This document shows, one piece after another, positions 34,334 through 45,981 of a DNA stretch of 64,000 nt; positions within the stretch are counted from its first letter, which is position 1; every line of letters begins with the position of its first letter. The position numbers were made by a program, and so were the translations under genes. The notes beneath the pieces were generated by a model. That model saw only the letters and a program-made list of their open reading frames with translations. It did no database searches and had not been told where the DNA came from. The DNA is from Moniliophthora roreri (Eukaryota > Basidiomycota > Agaricomycetes > Agaricales > Marasmiaceae), in NCBI GenBank assembly GCA_001466705.2, contig LATX02000112.1:62001-126000 (forward strand), in the 5' to 3' direction.

Positions 34334-37300
34334 GGTCCTGCATGTTTGATGACTTTAACAGACCTTTGCAGCAGAATTGAATTGATAGCCCTGGTAATTT
34401 GTCTAAGAATAAGACTAATGGAAAACTGTTACACTTGTACACTCGCAGACTCTCTTTTTCTTTCATTCTTTCTTTTCTTATTCATTGCTTGGACACTTTA
34501 GCGCTCTTAGGCGCTATTTTCCTCTTTTCACCTATGCTTCTTATTAACATCTGGACACATCCACATTCCCAGTTCCCTTTTCCAATCATATGCCTATCCC
34601 AGTATTTAAGACATCATCATTATGTCAATCACGACATCAAGTTAACGTCATTATTCTCTTCGATTCTATTCCCTTCTATTTATGATGCAATGTCATTTCT
34701 GACGTTGCTTATTGTATCATTATATTTATTTTCGTTTCCTCGACATCACTTCTGATGTCATTTTCCTATTTATCATGTCGTCAAAGGTACACTCTATTTA
34801 CTAAACAAACAATGTCGCACTAGCAATTTGTGTACAACTAGTAGACTACAATCATTGTATAAGTAGATAGTTTGAAGGTCTAAGCTACCTCAGCTTGACC
34901 TAGTTAATCCTTCAAACATCTTGCTCATCTCGACCGAACTCTGAGAACTTTAGCGAAAGCTAGAGAACCCTTCCTTGAACTTGCTCCTTTTGTCAACTTA
35001 GCGCCGCTACGTCATAGTGGTTGTTGAGTTGTTGTCGTTGCTGCGCAAGTAACATAACAAAAACTACCCAAAAGATAACCTCCAAAAGTCTAACTCAGGT
35101 TGTTGTGCAAGTGTAGATTGGTGTGATCAGAGTTGCTGCACTTAGAATGCCAACAAAGCTCTTAGCTAGATTGATTCTCTCTTATTGAAGCAATCTACTT
35201 CAAAGTGTTCACCTCCAGAGGAGTATAGATGGGTTTTAAAAGGGTTTATTTCACAAACACACACACACAAAACACAAAAACACAGTGCACAAAGCACAAA
35301 CACAAGAGCTACAGTCCTGTACAAAGACTCAATAGCCAATATAGTCTGACCCTATGGAGCTCAAGACTTCTTTAAGACAACTACAGCACACAGTGTACTG
35401 GAAAAGGTCCTAGACCAATTTCTACAAAGAGTTCAGTGCAGGCACACCTCTTGCTAAGACTCTAAGTGTGTCAAAACCTGATACCCAACACAGGCCACAC
35501 TCCAAGTGCCCAAGGCTCCTTCTTAGTGTAAAGTGTCTCTTAGAAAAGTGCTATGACGCACTCAAGATGTTACTCTTATCTCTTATAATGCAAGTTCATT
35601 ATCAGATTTCTATCTCTCTGGAGTCACTCAGGACCAATCTCCAGGGCCTGAAGTGAAGAAGCAAAACTGGAATGGCACACACAATTATACACCAAACAAA
35701 CTCTTCATGTATTCACAATCAGAGGGGGCAGAGTTACTTGAGTATGTACAAATATCTAGCTGTCCTTATATATGGTCCATGGAATATATCTACAGAAGAA
35801 ATACAAATAATGTCTGATAATTCAGGAAATGATAAATGAGTGACTGAGATACTAAAAGAGGGAATATTCAGATGTCATGGAGCCTGGCCACTAGGGTATC
35901 CGACCATATCTGTGCAGGTATCTACATTTCCAGGTGTTCTGGACTCTATAATTTGTATTTTCTCTTTTCTAAGTCGGGTATCTATGAGCGGATGGCTGTA
36001 GCTGTCCTGTTTCTTTACAGCATTTCCCTTTCTAGTATCTGCACATTGGCAGAGGTCTAGATGCCAAAGCTTCCAAGGTTGGAACATGCTGTTACTGTTC
36101 CTATCTCCTTCAACAATGCATGTTCAGTCTTATTTAGGACTTCTTTATGCATTAGATATTTTTCTTATGTCTCGTTGTATCTGTCTGTAGGTAGTGGGGG
36201 TCCTTCAGAAGTGATTTCCTTCCTTCTGAGAGGACTTTGTACCTAGTTAGTTTATCTTGTATTGTTTAGCCACCAGTGAACTCTTTATTAAGAGATTGCT
36301 TGCTTTGACTTTGATCTGCATATTGACTTCAGAGGAGGATCGTTCTGTGATTGTTCCTATTCTATATCGTCTTTCTGTTTTAATGTTTCCTCTAAGTACC
36401 TCTGTACTGTTTGACTGCATGTTGCACTTTGCAGATGTTATAGAAAGGTAAAATAGAAATTAAAATCCCATTGATAGCACTTTGAGAGCTTGGTTAACTA
36501 GCCAATGTGTTCATTGGGCCATAGTTAGGTTTCCTACAAGTTTTGGGAGTGATCTGCTGATATGCATAACTTTTACCTTTTATTTTGCATGCAAAATAGA
36601 GAATATTTTGNTAGATGCCAAAGTTTCCAAGGTTGGAACATGCTGTTACTGTTCCTATCTCCTTCAACAATGCATGTTCAGTCTTATTTAGGACTTCTTT
36701 ATGTGTTAGATATTTTTCTTATGTCTCGTTGTATCTGTCTGTAGGTAGTGGATGTCCTTCAGAAGTGATTTCCTTCCTTCTGAGAGGACTTTGTACCTAG
36801 TTAGTTTATCTCATATTCTTTAGCCACTGGTGAACTCTTTATTAAAAGATTGCCCACTTTGACTTTGATCTATATATTGACTTTGGAGGAGGATTGTTCT
36901 GTGATCATTCCTGTTCTATGTCGTCTTTCTGTTTTGATGTCTCCTCTAAGTACCTCTGTACTGTTTGACTGCATGTTGCACCTTGCAGATGTCATAGAAA
37001 GGTAAAATAGAAATTAAAACCCCATTGATAGCACTTTGAGAGCTTGGTTAACTAGCTAATGCATTCATTGGGCCATAGTTAGGTTCCCTACAGGTTTCAG
37101 GAGTGATCCACTTTGAATCTGATACATAGATAAGTCAGAAAGTACAGCTTAGACACCTCTGTATAGTGTATCATATAGCTCTTTGTACTTTCCAAGGTAC
37201 TATAGCTTCTCTAAGGCAATGACTAGCAGACTGGGCTCACTCTAGTCCTTATTACCTGTTATCTTGCATCATATTAAAGTGTTCCAAATCCAAAGTAATG

Positions 37301-37395
37301 TAAAATAAATAAAAGTGGGTCTTTTCTAGGTTTGCCATATTATCAGCCCTACAGCTGATAAGAGGATTATCATGTGATTATGATTACCAGGTCCT
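34334..37395. other. AT-rich, repeat-derived interval without genes
   Basis: Low-complexity CA-rich stretch at 35255-35310. Many short frames come from AT-rich composition. Sequence character matches the gypsy-rich block to its right, so it is probably old retrotransposon material, but no coding domain is recognisable. Confidence 0.45.
36058..37110. repeat. Tandem ~550-bp duplication around a single N
   Basis: The unit starting TAGATGCCAAAG at 36058 recurs at 36612, immediately after the N at 36611, with a few percent difference over about 500 bp, and then diverges. It may be a real tandem repeat or an assembly join of two overlapping contigs or haplotypes. Confidence 0.8.
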
Positions 37396-40120
37396 GATAA
37401 GCTGGAATTGAAATCTCTGACAAAGTGTACAGCCTCATAGAGATTGGCAAGGAACATTATGTGGCTGCAGTTTTATGCTCCCATATTGAGGAACTTGCAC
37501 TGCTCAAATGTTGTCAACAATGAGCATCTGAACTAAAAACTGAGTTTGCAGAGATTTTTAAGCCTCTACCTCATGTCAACCTCATGCTAGAAGACATATG
37601 TTGCTCTATCAAGCTCAAATCTGCTAATGCTGTGATTGCACATTGCAATTATCCATCCCCCTGAAAGTACATGGATGCTTGATGCACCCTTGTCCAATCT
37701 CATCTGGACACTGGGCATATTCAGCCTTTCTCTTTTCCTTATATGTCTCCTGCCTTCTTGGTGTCTAAATCAGACCCTGCAGCTCTCTCTCACTGGGTTG
37801 ATGACTACCGTGAATTGAATTCTAAGATTGAGACTGATAAGTACCCCTTGCCCTATGTCAAAGACATTCTTGCTGATGCCAGCAAAGAGAAAATTTGGTC
37901 TAAACTTGACATGATTGATACCTTCTCCCACACTAAGATGGACAATGACAGTATCCCCTTGACAGCTACTACTACTCCTCTAGGCTTGTTTGAATAGACA
38001 GTAATGAAGATGAATGGCCTGGTTGGAATAAGGAGTTCTCTCTTGCATTCAACAACATTAAAGACTTGGTTGCCTCTGCTGAATGCCTCACTGTCATTGA
38101 CCATGACAACCCCACAGACAACAAGATCTGGGTTACTACAGATGCATCTAATTGGTGTACTGGTGCAGTGCTCTTGTGGGGCCCCACATGGGAGTCTGCC
38201 AGGCCAGTTGCCTTTGATTCCATGCAGCTGAAGGGAGCTCAGCTCCATTACCCTGTATATGAAAAGGAACTCCTTGCTATTGTCCATGCCTTGAAGAAAT
38301 TTAAAGCTGATTTACTGGGTGAACAATTTACTATCTACACTGACCACCACACTCTGGAAAATTTCACAACACAGAAGTCACTCTCTTGATGTCAAGCCCA
38401 ATGGCTTAAGGAGCTCTCACAGTTTGACATGACAATTTGTCACATTAAAGGGAAAGATAATACTGTTGCAGATGCCCTCTCATGTCTTCCTCCTGATGAA
38501 TCAGAGAGAGTAACCAACTGTGATGACTCTGAAGTTTGTAATTGGCAAGCCTGGTTGCTACATGGCACTTCTGCTGCTATAAATTGAGCATTAATACATG
38601 CAGACTCATTCCTACTGAGTGTGATCCATAAGGGATACTTGAATGACAAATTTTGCAAGAAATTTGTGTCTGGCCAGTGCATCTTGCCCTCTGTACATGA
38701 GGAAAATGGCTTATGATTTATTGGCTCCAGATTGCTGGCTCCCTGTATGTCAAGCATCAGAGAAGACCTTTTCCACCTGGCCCATGATGTGTTCAATCAT
38801 TCTGGCCCTGATAAGGCCTATAAGATCTTATGTGATTCCTTTTACTGGCCTAACATGTAATGTGACCTTCAATGCTTTTACATCTCTAGTTGTGAGCTGT
38901 GTGCTTGCAATAAATCTTCTACTCAGAAGCCCTGTGGCCCTGCACACCTGTTGCCCATCCCTAATAGCCATGGTAGATCTGTTGCCCTGGATTTTGTTGG
39001 ACCACTGCCTGAGGAATCTGGGTTTAACTGTGTGTTGTCCATGACTTGCAGACTTGGCTCTGATATCTGCCTTGTCTCTTGTTGAACTAATATCACTGCA
39101 GAAGAGGCTGCTGCCTTCTTCTTTGATCATTGGTACTGTGAAAATGGCTTACCTGACAAAATAGTTGCTGACCAGGACAAACTTTGAATTAGCACCTTTT
39201 GGAGAACACTTCAACACCTCTCTGGCATTCACCTTGCACTCTCATCCTCATTCCACCCCAAGACTGATGGCTCTTCCAAGTATTCTAACAAGACCCTTGT
39301 TCAATCTATTCACTTCTATGTTGAACATGCTCAACATGGATGGGCTCAGGTTCTTCCTTGTATCAGGTTCACCATGATGAGCACAGTTAACTCCTCCACC
39401 AGCTTCTCTGGCTTCCAGCTGTGTCTTGGCCACACACCTTGTGTTATTCTTGCTTTGCTTAAAGATAGCTCAGGTTTCTCCCTCAAGGGACAGACTGCTC
39501 TTGATATCATTGAATCTTTGTGTATTGATACAATGGAGGCACAGGACTCACTCATAAAGGCTAAGGTTACCAGGCCCACCATATTAACAAGCACTGCTCC
39601 CTGGATCCTGCCTTTGCAGTAGAGGATAAGGTCTGGCTTTTGACAAAGAACCATTGCTGGGACTACCTATAGAAAAAGAAAGACCATATAGCAAAATTCA
39701 TGCCACATTTTGATGGCCCTTACTTCATCACCTCAGTACACCCCAAATTATCTACTTACATGCTCCACACACCTAATGCTCACAAGAATGCTTGCCTTAC
39801 TTTCCATGCCTCCCACCTGAAGCCTTGGACCTCTAATGACAATGAGCTTTTCCCTCAATGCCAGCACCAATAGCCCAGCTCAATTGTGACTGAAGATGGC
39901 ATCGAAGAGTACTTCATCAACTCTATCATTGATGAGCATAAATGGGGCTATAGTTACCAATATTTAGTCTGATGGGTTGGGTTTGGGCCAGAGGATGATG
40001 AATGGTTGCCTGGCAAAGAGCTTGATGAATGTGCTGCTCTGGATATCTGGCTTGAAAAACATCCCCACTAAATACTCTTACCCTTCCATTTGACAGCCTT
40101 CTTTTCAGGATGGGGGAGAG
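37396..40120 (+). mobile_element. Ty3/gypsy chromovirus remnant (pol), inactive
   Basis: Translated blocks in order: end of the protease-RT spacer, start of reverse transcriptase (DDYRELNSKIETDKYPLP, SKLDMIDTF), RNase H (TTDASNWCTGAVL, YPVYEKELLAIVHALKKF, YTDHHTLENF), zinc-binding/integrase segments (NHSGPDKAYKIL, ALDFVGPLPEESG, IVADQD, FHPKTDG) and a C-terminal chromodomain (YFINSIIDEH, VGFGPEDDEWLPG). gag and most of RT are missing and stops or shifts interrupt pol repeatedly. The element is 5'-truncated: no matching left LTR was found. Chromodomain gypsy elements are common in fungi. Confidence 0.9.
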
Positions 40121-40620
40121 TGTAAGCATAGCTTACATCATTCACACCAGACCATTACAGCCACAGAGATGTATATCATATCTTATTGATCCTCTTTCAC
40201 CTGTACCACTATATAGCTCATGATCCCCACTCCACATTGAATACATACCCTTCACTAGTCATTGTCTTTGTGTGAGCTCGCCTTTTCCTTCTCATCTTCT
40301 CCCCTCACACTTCTCCTTGGTGTTTTCTGTGCTGTGACTTACACAGTATGGTTTTCCATCATCCCACAGTCTAAGTATTCTGTTTATAAGAAGCTGAGCC
40401 ATGATACTTCCTTTTCCATTCCCACTTCACTTCCTACATACCATGATGTAGCATCTGTTTTCTGTGTTCATTTTATTCTCTATCACTTTATCTCTGCTTG
40501 TAGCAGCCCTTCCCTCAGTCAACAAGAATTTCAGTAAGCACTTGTTGAATGAAGTCTTCAATTATGAGGTTGTGACTAATGTATGTTTGTAGTAAAACAA
40601 CACTTTGTGGAGTCATTGTA
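40121..40620 (+). repeat. Probable 3' LTR of the gypsy remnant
   Basis: Begins TGTAAGCATAGCTTACA directly after a purine tract (GGATGGGGGAGAG), the expected polypurine tract and LTR start. A TATA-like segment (TATATAGCTC) occurs at 40211. The right end is not certain; a second TGTAAGCA word lies near 40617. Confidence 0.6.
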
Positions 40621-41030
40621 AGCACAGTTTAAGTATTCCTCTAGCTTCTGCTCAACAAATCTTCCAGCAGGGTTCCCTGAGCACATAAATGAGGCCTTGT
40701 ACTGCTGTGATGGCAAGTTCCTTGAATTAAGGGAGGAGACTCCAGAGTGTCAAAATGGTGCTTGTAAGTTGCAACACAATTTGTACAATCCCTTCAGAAC
40801 TTCCAGCAGCAAAGACACCTTCTCACATACTAATAAATCGTAGTAAATTATGTAAGATCTTGATCGAACCGGGCCTTGGTCATATTTTATTCAGTACAAA
40901 GTAAAGTTTAAATCCTTTTTGAATCTCCGGTATGCATCTGAGAAGGCCATATGGTTATGGCCCCTGATATCTCTGGTGATATTCCCACACTAGACATGGC
41001 CAGAACCACATTGTGCAGATAGGAGCTGTA
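40621..41030. other. No gene; spacer to the S33 hydrolase
   Basis: Nothing recognised besides the transition from AT-rich repeat sequence to normal genic composition. Confidence 0.4.
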
Positions 41031-41038
41031 CATATATA
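41031..41038 (+). promoter_or_regulatory. TATA-like element of the S33 hydrolase gene
   Basis: CATATATAAC lies about 50 bp upstream of the start codon at 41088, at a usual distance for a basidiomycete core promoter. Confidence 0.4.
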
Positions 41039-41087
41039 ACGCAACTCGTACCTGAGCAATTCGGCAACCATCTCCACCACCCAAGAT

Positions 41088-42105
41088 ATGGAATCATTAC
41101 CAGTCACCGAAGGCCAAATAGAATTCAAAATCGCGGACGACGTACCCCCATGCTTCACCTACTATAAGGTGGTCGGGGAGTTGCACAATGGGAAGACACT
41201 TCTCATCGCACTACATGGTGGACCTGGCGTCAACCATGAGTACCTCTTAGTACTCTCCGATCTCACAAAAATGCTGCAGATTCCCCTCGTCGTCTATGAC
41301 CAGATAGGTACGGGGAGATCTACGCATTATCCCAATAAAATGGGCGATGTCGCCTTCTGGACAGAGGAATTGTTTGTGAGGGAACTCGACAACTTGATCA
41401 ACAATCTTGGTATTTCGGATGGGTACATCCTATGTGGCCATAGTTGGGGAGGCATGCTCGCGGCTCGGCATGCTGTTCGACAACCAAAAGGGTTGAAGAA
41501 GCTCATTTTGATGTCTGCACCGGCAGACATGAAGCTCTGGGTCACTGCGCAGGACCGGCTCCGTAGTCTGCTTCCCAAAGAGGTCCAGGAGGTCCTCACC
41601 AAGCACGAGAAAGAGGGCACTACCGACTCGGCGGAATATCAAGAAGCTGTGGGGGTTTTCTATGCCCGATATCTGTGTATTATGGATCCTATGCCAGCAG
41701 AAGTCACCGCAGGCTTCGCAGAGATAGAGAAGGACCCTACGGTTTACTTGACGATGTACGACAGCTCTAGCTACTTCGAAATGTTGACTGACTGATATGA
41801 AGGAACGGGCCTTCCGAATTCCATATCACCGGACTATTAGCAAACTGGAGCATTGTCGACGAAGTAAGATGTCCGTGCCAACGCTCCTGACGAATGGACG
41901 GCTCGACGAGGCGCAGGATGAGACTATGCGACCATTCTTCGAGAAGATAAACCGTGTCAAATGGGTCAAGTTCGCCGAGTCGGTGAGTGGCTTTACGTGC
42001 AAGCCGTGAAACGAAGGCCTGACAAGGTTTAAGAGCCATATGGCCCACCATGAAGAACGAGAGCGATGTATGGAGGAATTGGGGTTGTTCTTGAAAGATG
42101 AATGA
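41088..42105 (+). pseudogene. Proline-iminopeptidase-like alpha/beta hydrolase (S33) with one frameshift
   Basis: Exons 41088-41755, 41803-41982 and 42034-42105, about 306 residues. Motifs: LHGGPG oxyanion loop, YDQIGTGRST, nucleophile elbow GHSWGG, acid in NGRLDEAQDE, and the histidine in SSHMAHHEE. The 47-nt first intron joins the frame as YLTM-NGPSEFHITG. Within exon 2 one base is missing near 41867 (DEV/SVPTLL), so the acid and histidine are out of frame. With one base restored the exons sum to a whole number of codons. Family members release N-terminal proline or hydrolyse amino-acid amides. No other lesion is seen, so a sequencing error is a real alternative to a young pseudogene. Confidence 0.82.
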
Positions 42106-42759
42106 AATATTTGGGCCCGATAGACTCCATTTTCGTGCTTCGTGTATGAGTAAAACACTTGAGAAAAAAACGCCATCAATCACAAACTTCTTGCGAAAAC
42201 TCACCCAGTATGTCTGCCACCTTCTCACTTTCCCTCTTCAGGGCAAATCCTTCCCGAGGACCATCCACGTCATAATCTCAAGCCCTCCTCTCGACCTCAG
42301 ACCATGGAAATAGGGGTAACACTGTCCCGAAGTGTGAGAGTCGAGGCGTAGGTCGAATTCCAGCTGTATTAGGGCTCCGCAGCGGCATACTGGCATCCAT
42401 TAGAGAAAATATACTGTTTCTCATAACTCACCTACAACTTGCAGCCATTCCTCCGAATTCGCCTGTCTTGCCCCAAACCCCCTTCAAGTTTGATTTTTCC
42501 TTTACCCGTCTTCATCTCGTGAACAGCATTTTGTGATGGATGAAATAAGATATTGATAGCTTCACAAATTTGAATCTCGGAAACCTGATGGTGTGGTGGT
42601 GGTTGTAGTTCACGTTGCTCAAGCGCCCAGGATGTACCCCTCCTCCGACTATCCACCTCCATCACCTGTCACAGTAAGGCATTTTTGCCTCTTCTTCCGG
42701 TACATGTTAACGAGCTACATTTGTTTCTGCACAGATATACTTTGCAATTCAACTAGGAA
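42106..42759. other. Intergenic, no gene
   Basis: Contains short frames only. The upstream region of the F-box gene lies here. Confidence 0.5.
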
Positions 42760-44511
42760 ATGACCGAATCGAGGTCCAGCCGCAGATTCTATCTCTGCAA
42801 CCGGTGTATGAATGAGTGCGAGCTTCTTTCGGAGTTAGTGCACCCACCGATCGATATGGACGTTCTCCGATCCAATGAATATCCATCTGAGGCCGAAATA
42901 GCTCAAATGAAGGCCGTCTTGGAGGCTGAGGAACATCAAATGGAGCAATATGACCGAGAAATCAGCCACCTTCTTCAGTCACTATCTGTGATGCAGGAGG
43001 AAAGGAAAGATTTGGAACGACGGATAAGAGACAGACGCAGCTGGTTTTCTCCTGTTAGAAAACTCCCTGTCGAGATCCTGACAGAAATTATGGCCCTTGC
43101 GTTGCTGTCGGAAGGAGGCTACTCCCTCGATATCCACTATGAAGATCAGACACAGGCAGCCCCACTTCACCTGTCACATGTATCCTCTCATTGGAGGACT
43201 ATTGTCACCGGTACTCCCTATTTGTGGAGCTCACTTAGTGTCGACGTGTTCCAAGCCAAGTCACACCATCACTCTCTCATCGAACTCTTCATTGAGCGTT
43301 CAAATGGTAGACCCTTGAAGCTCAAAATCACAGACTCATGCGGTGAACCTCCGTCTGAGGATGACCCGAGCTTCGCGATAACATACCTTGGGCAGACCGG
43401 TTTCAATCTTTTGTGGCTGTTGATGCAACAGCTACCACGATGCGAGGAGTTACGGATGGACACCTATGGTGACAGCCTGATCGCGTCATTAGACGTTCAA
43501 TTTGATACCACCACTATCACGTTCCCTGTCCTCTCATCCTTTCAAGACCAATCGTATACCAGCACGCTGAGCCCTAGAGCTTGCTGGTACTGGGAATCCA
43601 TCCGACGAGCGCCAAACCTGACCCATGTGGAAGTCAGTGGTTATTCTGCCGAGGTTCCATATCCTTATAGTCAACTGAAGTCGTTGATTGTCGGAATGGC
43701 CCATGACTATCCTTCTCTTTTCCGAAACCTCTCTTCTGCCAGCGTTGATCTGGAGGAGTTGAGGCTAGAAGATTATATGTATCCCGACGAGGATCCTGCT
43801 CCGGCCTCCTTACATTCCCTGCAGCGTCTCGCTGTCACTACCGGATTTCATCCAGATCGTACCAACTCACTCTTCGATGCACTGACAGTTCCATCACTGT
43901 CCTGCATCGAGTTTCGTAGTCACAGTGGGTACAACTTCCACACATGGCAGTGGAATCCTTCGTCGTTTAACCTTCTTCTGGAACGCTCTTCGTGCACACT
44001 TAGCACGCTCTCATTACACCACCCCGCTGTCTGTGTATCTGCTACCTCTTTACTGGATATATTCCGAACATCTCCCAATGCCAGCCACATCGAGCTCGAC
44101 TACGTTTCGTACTCCGGTCACCATTCTTCGGCAATCGCGGAGATTTGCAATAAACTAACCTCGGACACTACTCTCACCCCTCATTTACAAGAGCTCTTTG
44201 TTCATGAGCGAATATCATTACCTCCCAACTGTGACGCTCCGGAGAGTGTCATAGCCATGCTGGAATCCAGAACCCAGTCGGCTTCGTCTCAACTACGTCC
44301 GCTTGTAGATGTCCGTGTCTTCTTTTGCGATTTGCACGATTGCTACCTGAGCGACCATCTCCTCCGGGCTCCTGCTGTACAGCCACGGCTATCTGAGGAT
44401 TTGTCCAATAGGTTGCAGCGACTCAAGGACAACGGGATAGAATGCATCATTACTATCGACATTCTCGAAGACGAGGACGATGAAGGGTCTATCATCATCC
44501 ATCGTCACTAG
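42760..44511 (+). CDS. F-box protein with N-terminal coiled coil
   Basis: A single exon of 583 codons. Residues 48-95 are a heptad-rich coiled coil (EAEIAQMKAVLEAEEHQMEQ and following). An F-box follows at about residues 97-140, starting SPVRKLPVEILTEIM and continuing HLSHVSSHWRTIV. The remaining 440 residues have an irregular leucine-rich pattern that may form LRR-like substrate-binding repeats. The C-terminus is acidic (EDEDDEGS). F-box proteins link substrates to SCF ubiquitin ligases through Skp1. This architecture is a hugely expanded family in mushrooms, so the substrate cannot be inferred. Intact and intronless. Confidence 0.88.
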   Translation: MTESRSSRRFYLCNRCMNECELLSELVHPPIDMDVLRSNEYPSEAEIAQMKAVLEAEEHQMEQYDREISHLLQSLSVMQEERKDLERRIRDRRSWFSPVRKLPVEILTEIMALALLSEGGYSLDIHYEDQTQAAPLHLSHVSSHWRTIVTGTPYLWSSLSVDVFQAKSHHHSLIELFIERSNGRPLKLKITDSCGEPPSEDDPSFAITYLGQTGFNLLWLLMQQLPRCEELRMDTYGDSLIASLDVQFDTTTITFPVLSSFQDQSYTSTLSPRACWYWESIRRAPNLTHVEVSGYSAEVPYPYSQLKSLIVGMAHDYPSLFRNLSSASVDLEELRLEDYMYPDEDPAPASLHSLQRLAVTTGFHPDRTNSLFDALTVPSLSCIEFRSHSGYNFHTWQWNPSSFNLLLERSSCTLSTLSLHHPAVCVSATSLLDIFRTSPNASHIELDYVSYSGHHSSAIAEICNKLTSDTTLTPHLQELFVHERISLPPNCDAPESVIAMLESRTQSASSQLRPLVDVRVFFCDLHDCYLSDHLLRAPAVQPRLSEDLSNRLQRLKDNGIECIITIDILEDEDDEGSIIIHRH

Positions 44512-44605
44512 GCGGGGTCTATTTTTGGCCATTTTCAAGGTCAAAATGGACGGTAATGTGTTTTGGTCATTATATTCTATTTTGGCTTATCATTCTACAT
44601 GCTCA

Positions 44606-44628
44606 TTAGGTGCTCGATTTGCTGATGC
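44606..44628. repeat. Sequence like the right end of the kinase-gene element
   Basis: TTAGGTGCTCGATTTGCTGATG resembles TTTAGGTGTCCATTTTGCTGATG, the right terminus of the element at 26151-26911. The preceding TTTTGGTCATTAT words also resemble that element's interior. This suggests a second, degenerate family member just past the F-box stop codon. Confidence 0.45.
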
Positions 44629-44918
44629 TCCGAGGAAGGAAGAAGCAGAGAATGAATGATGTCCATGGGCAGGCTACCCTGAACGGTATACCGGGAGCAG
44701 TCCATGTAGAAATAATGTAATTCTCCCCAGCAATGCAACCCCGACACGTTATAAAGCGGACCCTGCCAACTGCACGTCATGACCAAATTCGGTACCTTTA
44801 TTATTCCCACCAGTACCTTTATCATTTCCCCCTTCCCATTCCTTGACCATATTTATTAATCTACAACACACTGCTGAATTGTCATTCTGCCTCTGTGGTT
44901 TCACTGCTCTTTGCTCAT

Positions 44919-45160
44919 AGGTGCGTATGTTTATCATTTGGCTGAGCTTGAGATAATAATAATTATCCCTCAGCTACCTCCCGGATACCTGCCTCTCATA
45001 CAGAATTATCATTCTCCCCCACTTTGTGTTGATCTGATCCGCTAGGTGCGCACCTTTATTATTTGGCTCAGCTCGAGCTATTAATAATTGTCCCTCGGCT
45101 ACCTCCTGGATACCACCTGCCTCTCAGGCTCGCATCGAATTATCATTCTCCCCGAACATT
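44919..45160. repeat. Two units of a ~125-bp tandem repeat
   Basis: The word AGGTGCGTATGTTTATCATT at 44919 recurs, diverged, at 45044, followed in both by TTGGCT(G/C)AGCT and by TCCCTC(A/G)GCTACCTCC. Possible satellite-like or element-derived repeat. Confidence 0.65.
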
Positions 45161-45960
45161 TCTATCCCGACCACTTTGGCAAATTATAATTCGACCTCAT
45201 GCTTCCTCGGATTTCAGATATGTTGTGTACAAGTTATTTTTGAATGACACGGAATTATTAGCATTCACATACAGTACCCTGTCCCGGATACCTGTCAAAT
45301 AATCATTCGACCTCAGCTGATACGACAATCCTGGAACTCTTTGCGCACGCTCTCTCATGAATTTTTTCCCCGGCATCCTAAGCCTCACGATCACAAGCAA
45401 AACTTCCTTATTTCATCAAACCTCACTTCTTGATATCTTAGGTATGCATTGTTGCCTGTTTTCATGGACTCAGTCTCATTATCATTCAGCATTTCTACTT
45501 ACCCTGATCCTTCTACATGCTCGCTGCCATTCCTGAGTCTTTATGAGGTAATTTACTGAGTAGTCTTTACCTATTTACCTTTTATGTAACGTCAAGATTC
45601 CACAAGCGCTGAATAGACGCTTGGAATTGAACTACGTCCGGCTCGTCGGAACTAGTGTTCAGGGAAGAACTTTTCTCATACATATCCACCACATCATTTG
45701 CAGACCTGGTAGATATTACCACTTGAGTCGGAGCATAGAAAAGGCCAAACTGAGTGCTCCCAGCGCTATTAGATCCTCAAATGAAAAAGTCAAGCGACAC
45801 ACAAGCTCAGAATGGCTTTCGTTCACACTTTACTTATAAATTATATCTCTCGACGGCCACAAAAAATATCCCCCCACACCAACAACAGAAAATCAACTGA
45901 ATATCATCTCAAAGGCATCAGAATTTGTTTCAATACATACCTGCAGCCCATACTAAACCC

Positions 45961-45981
45961 TTAGGGGTTAGGGGTTAGGGG
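45961..45981 (+). repeat. Interstitial telomere-like repeat (TTAGGGG)x3
   Basis: Three exact TTAGGGG units preceded by CCC and followed by TGTGTATAGGGG. This resembles fungal telomeric repeats (TTAGGG type) but is short and internal, and it lies within 320 bp of an assembly N. Confidence 0.7.

Noticed and set aside
35255..35310. CA-rich low-complexity run as a possible LTR or origin
   Set aside because: Simple-sequence composition only, with no flanking structure that would support either.
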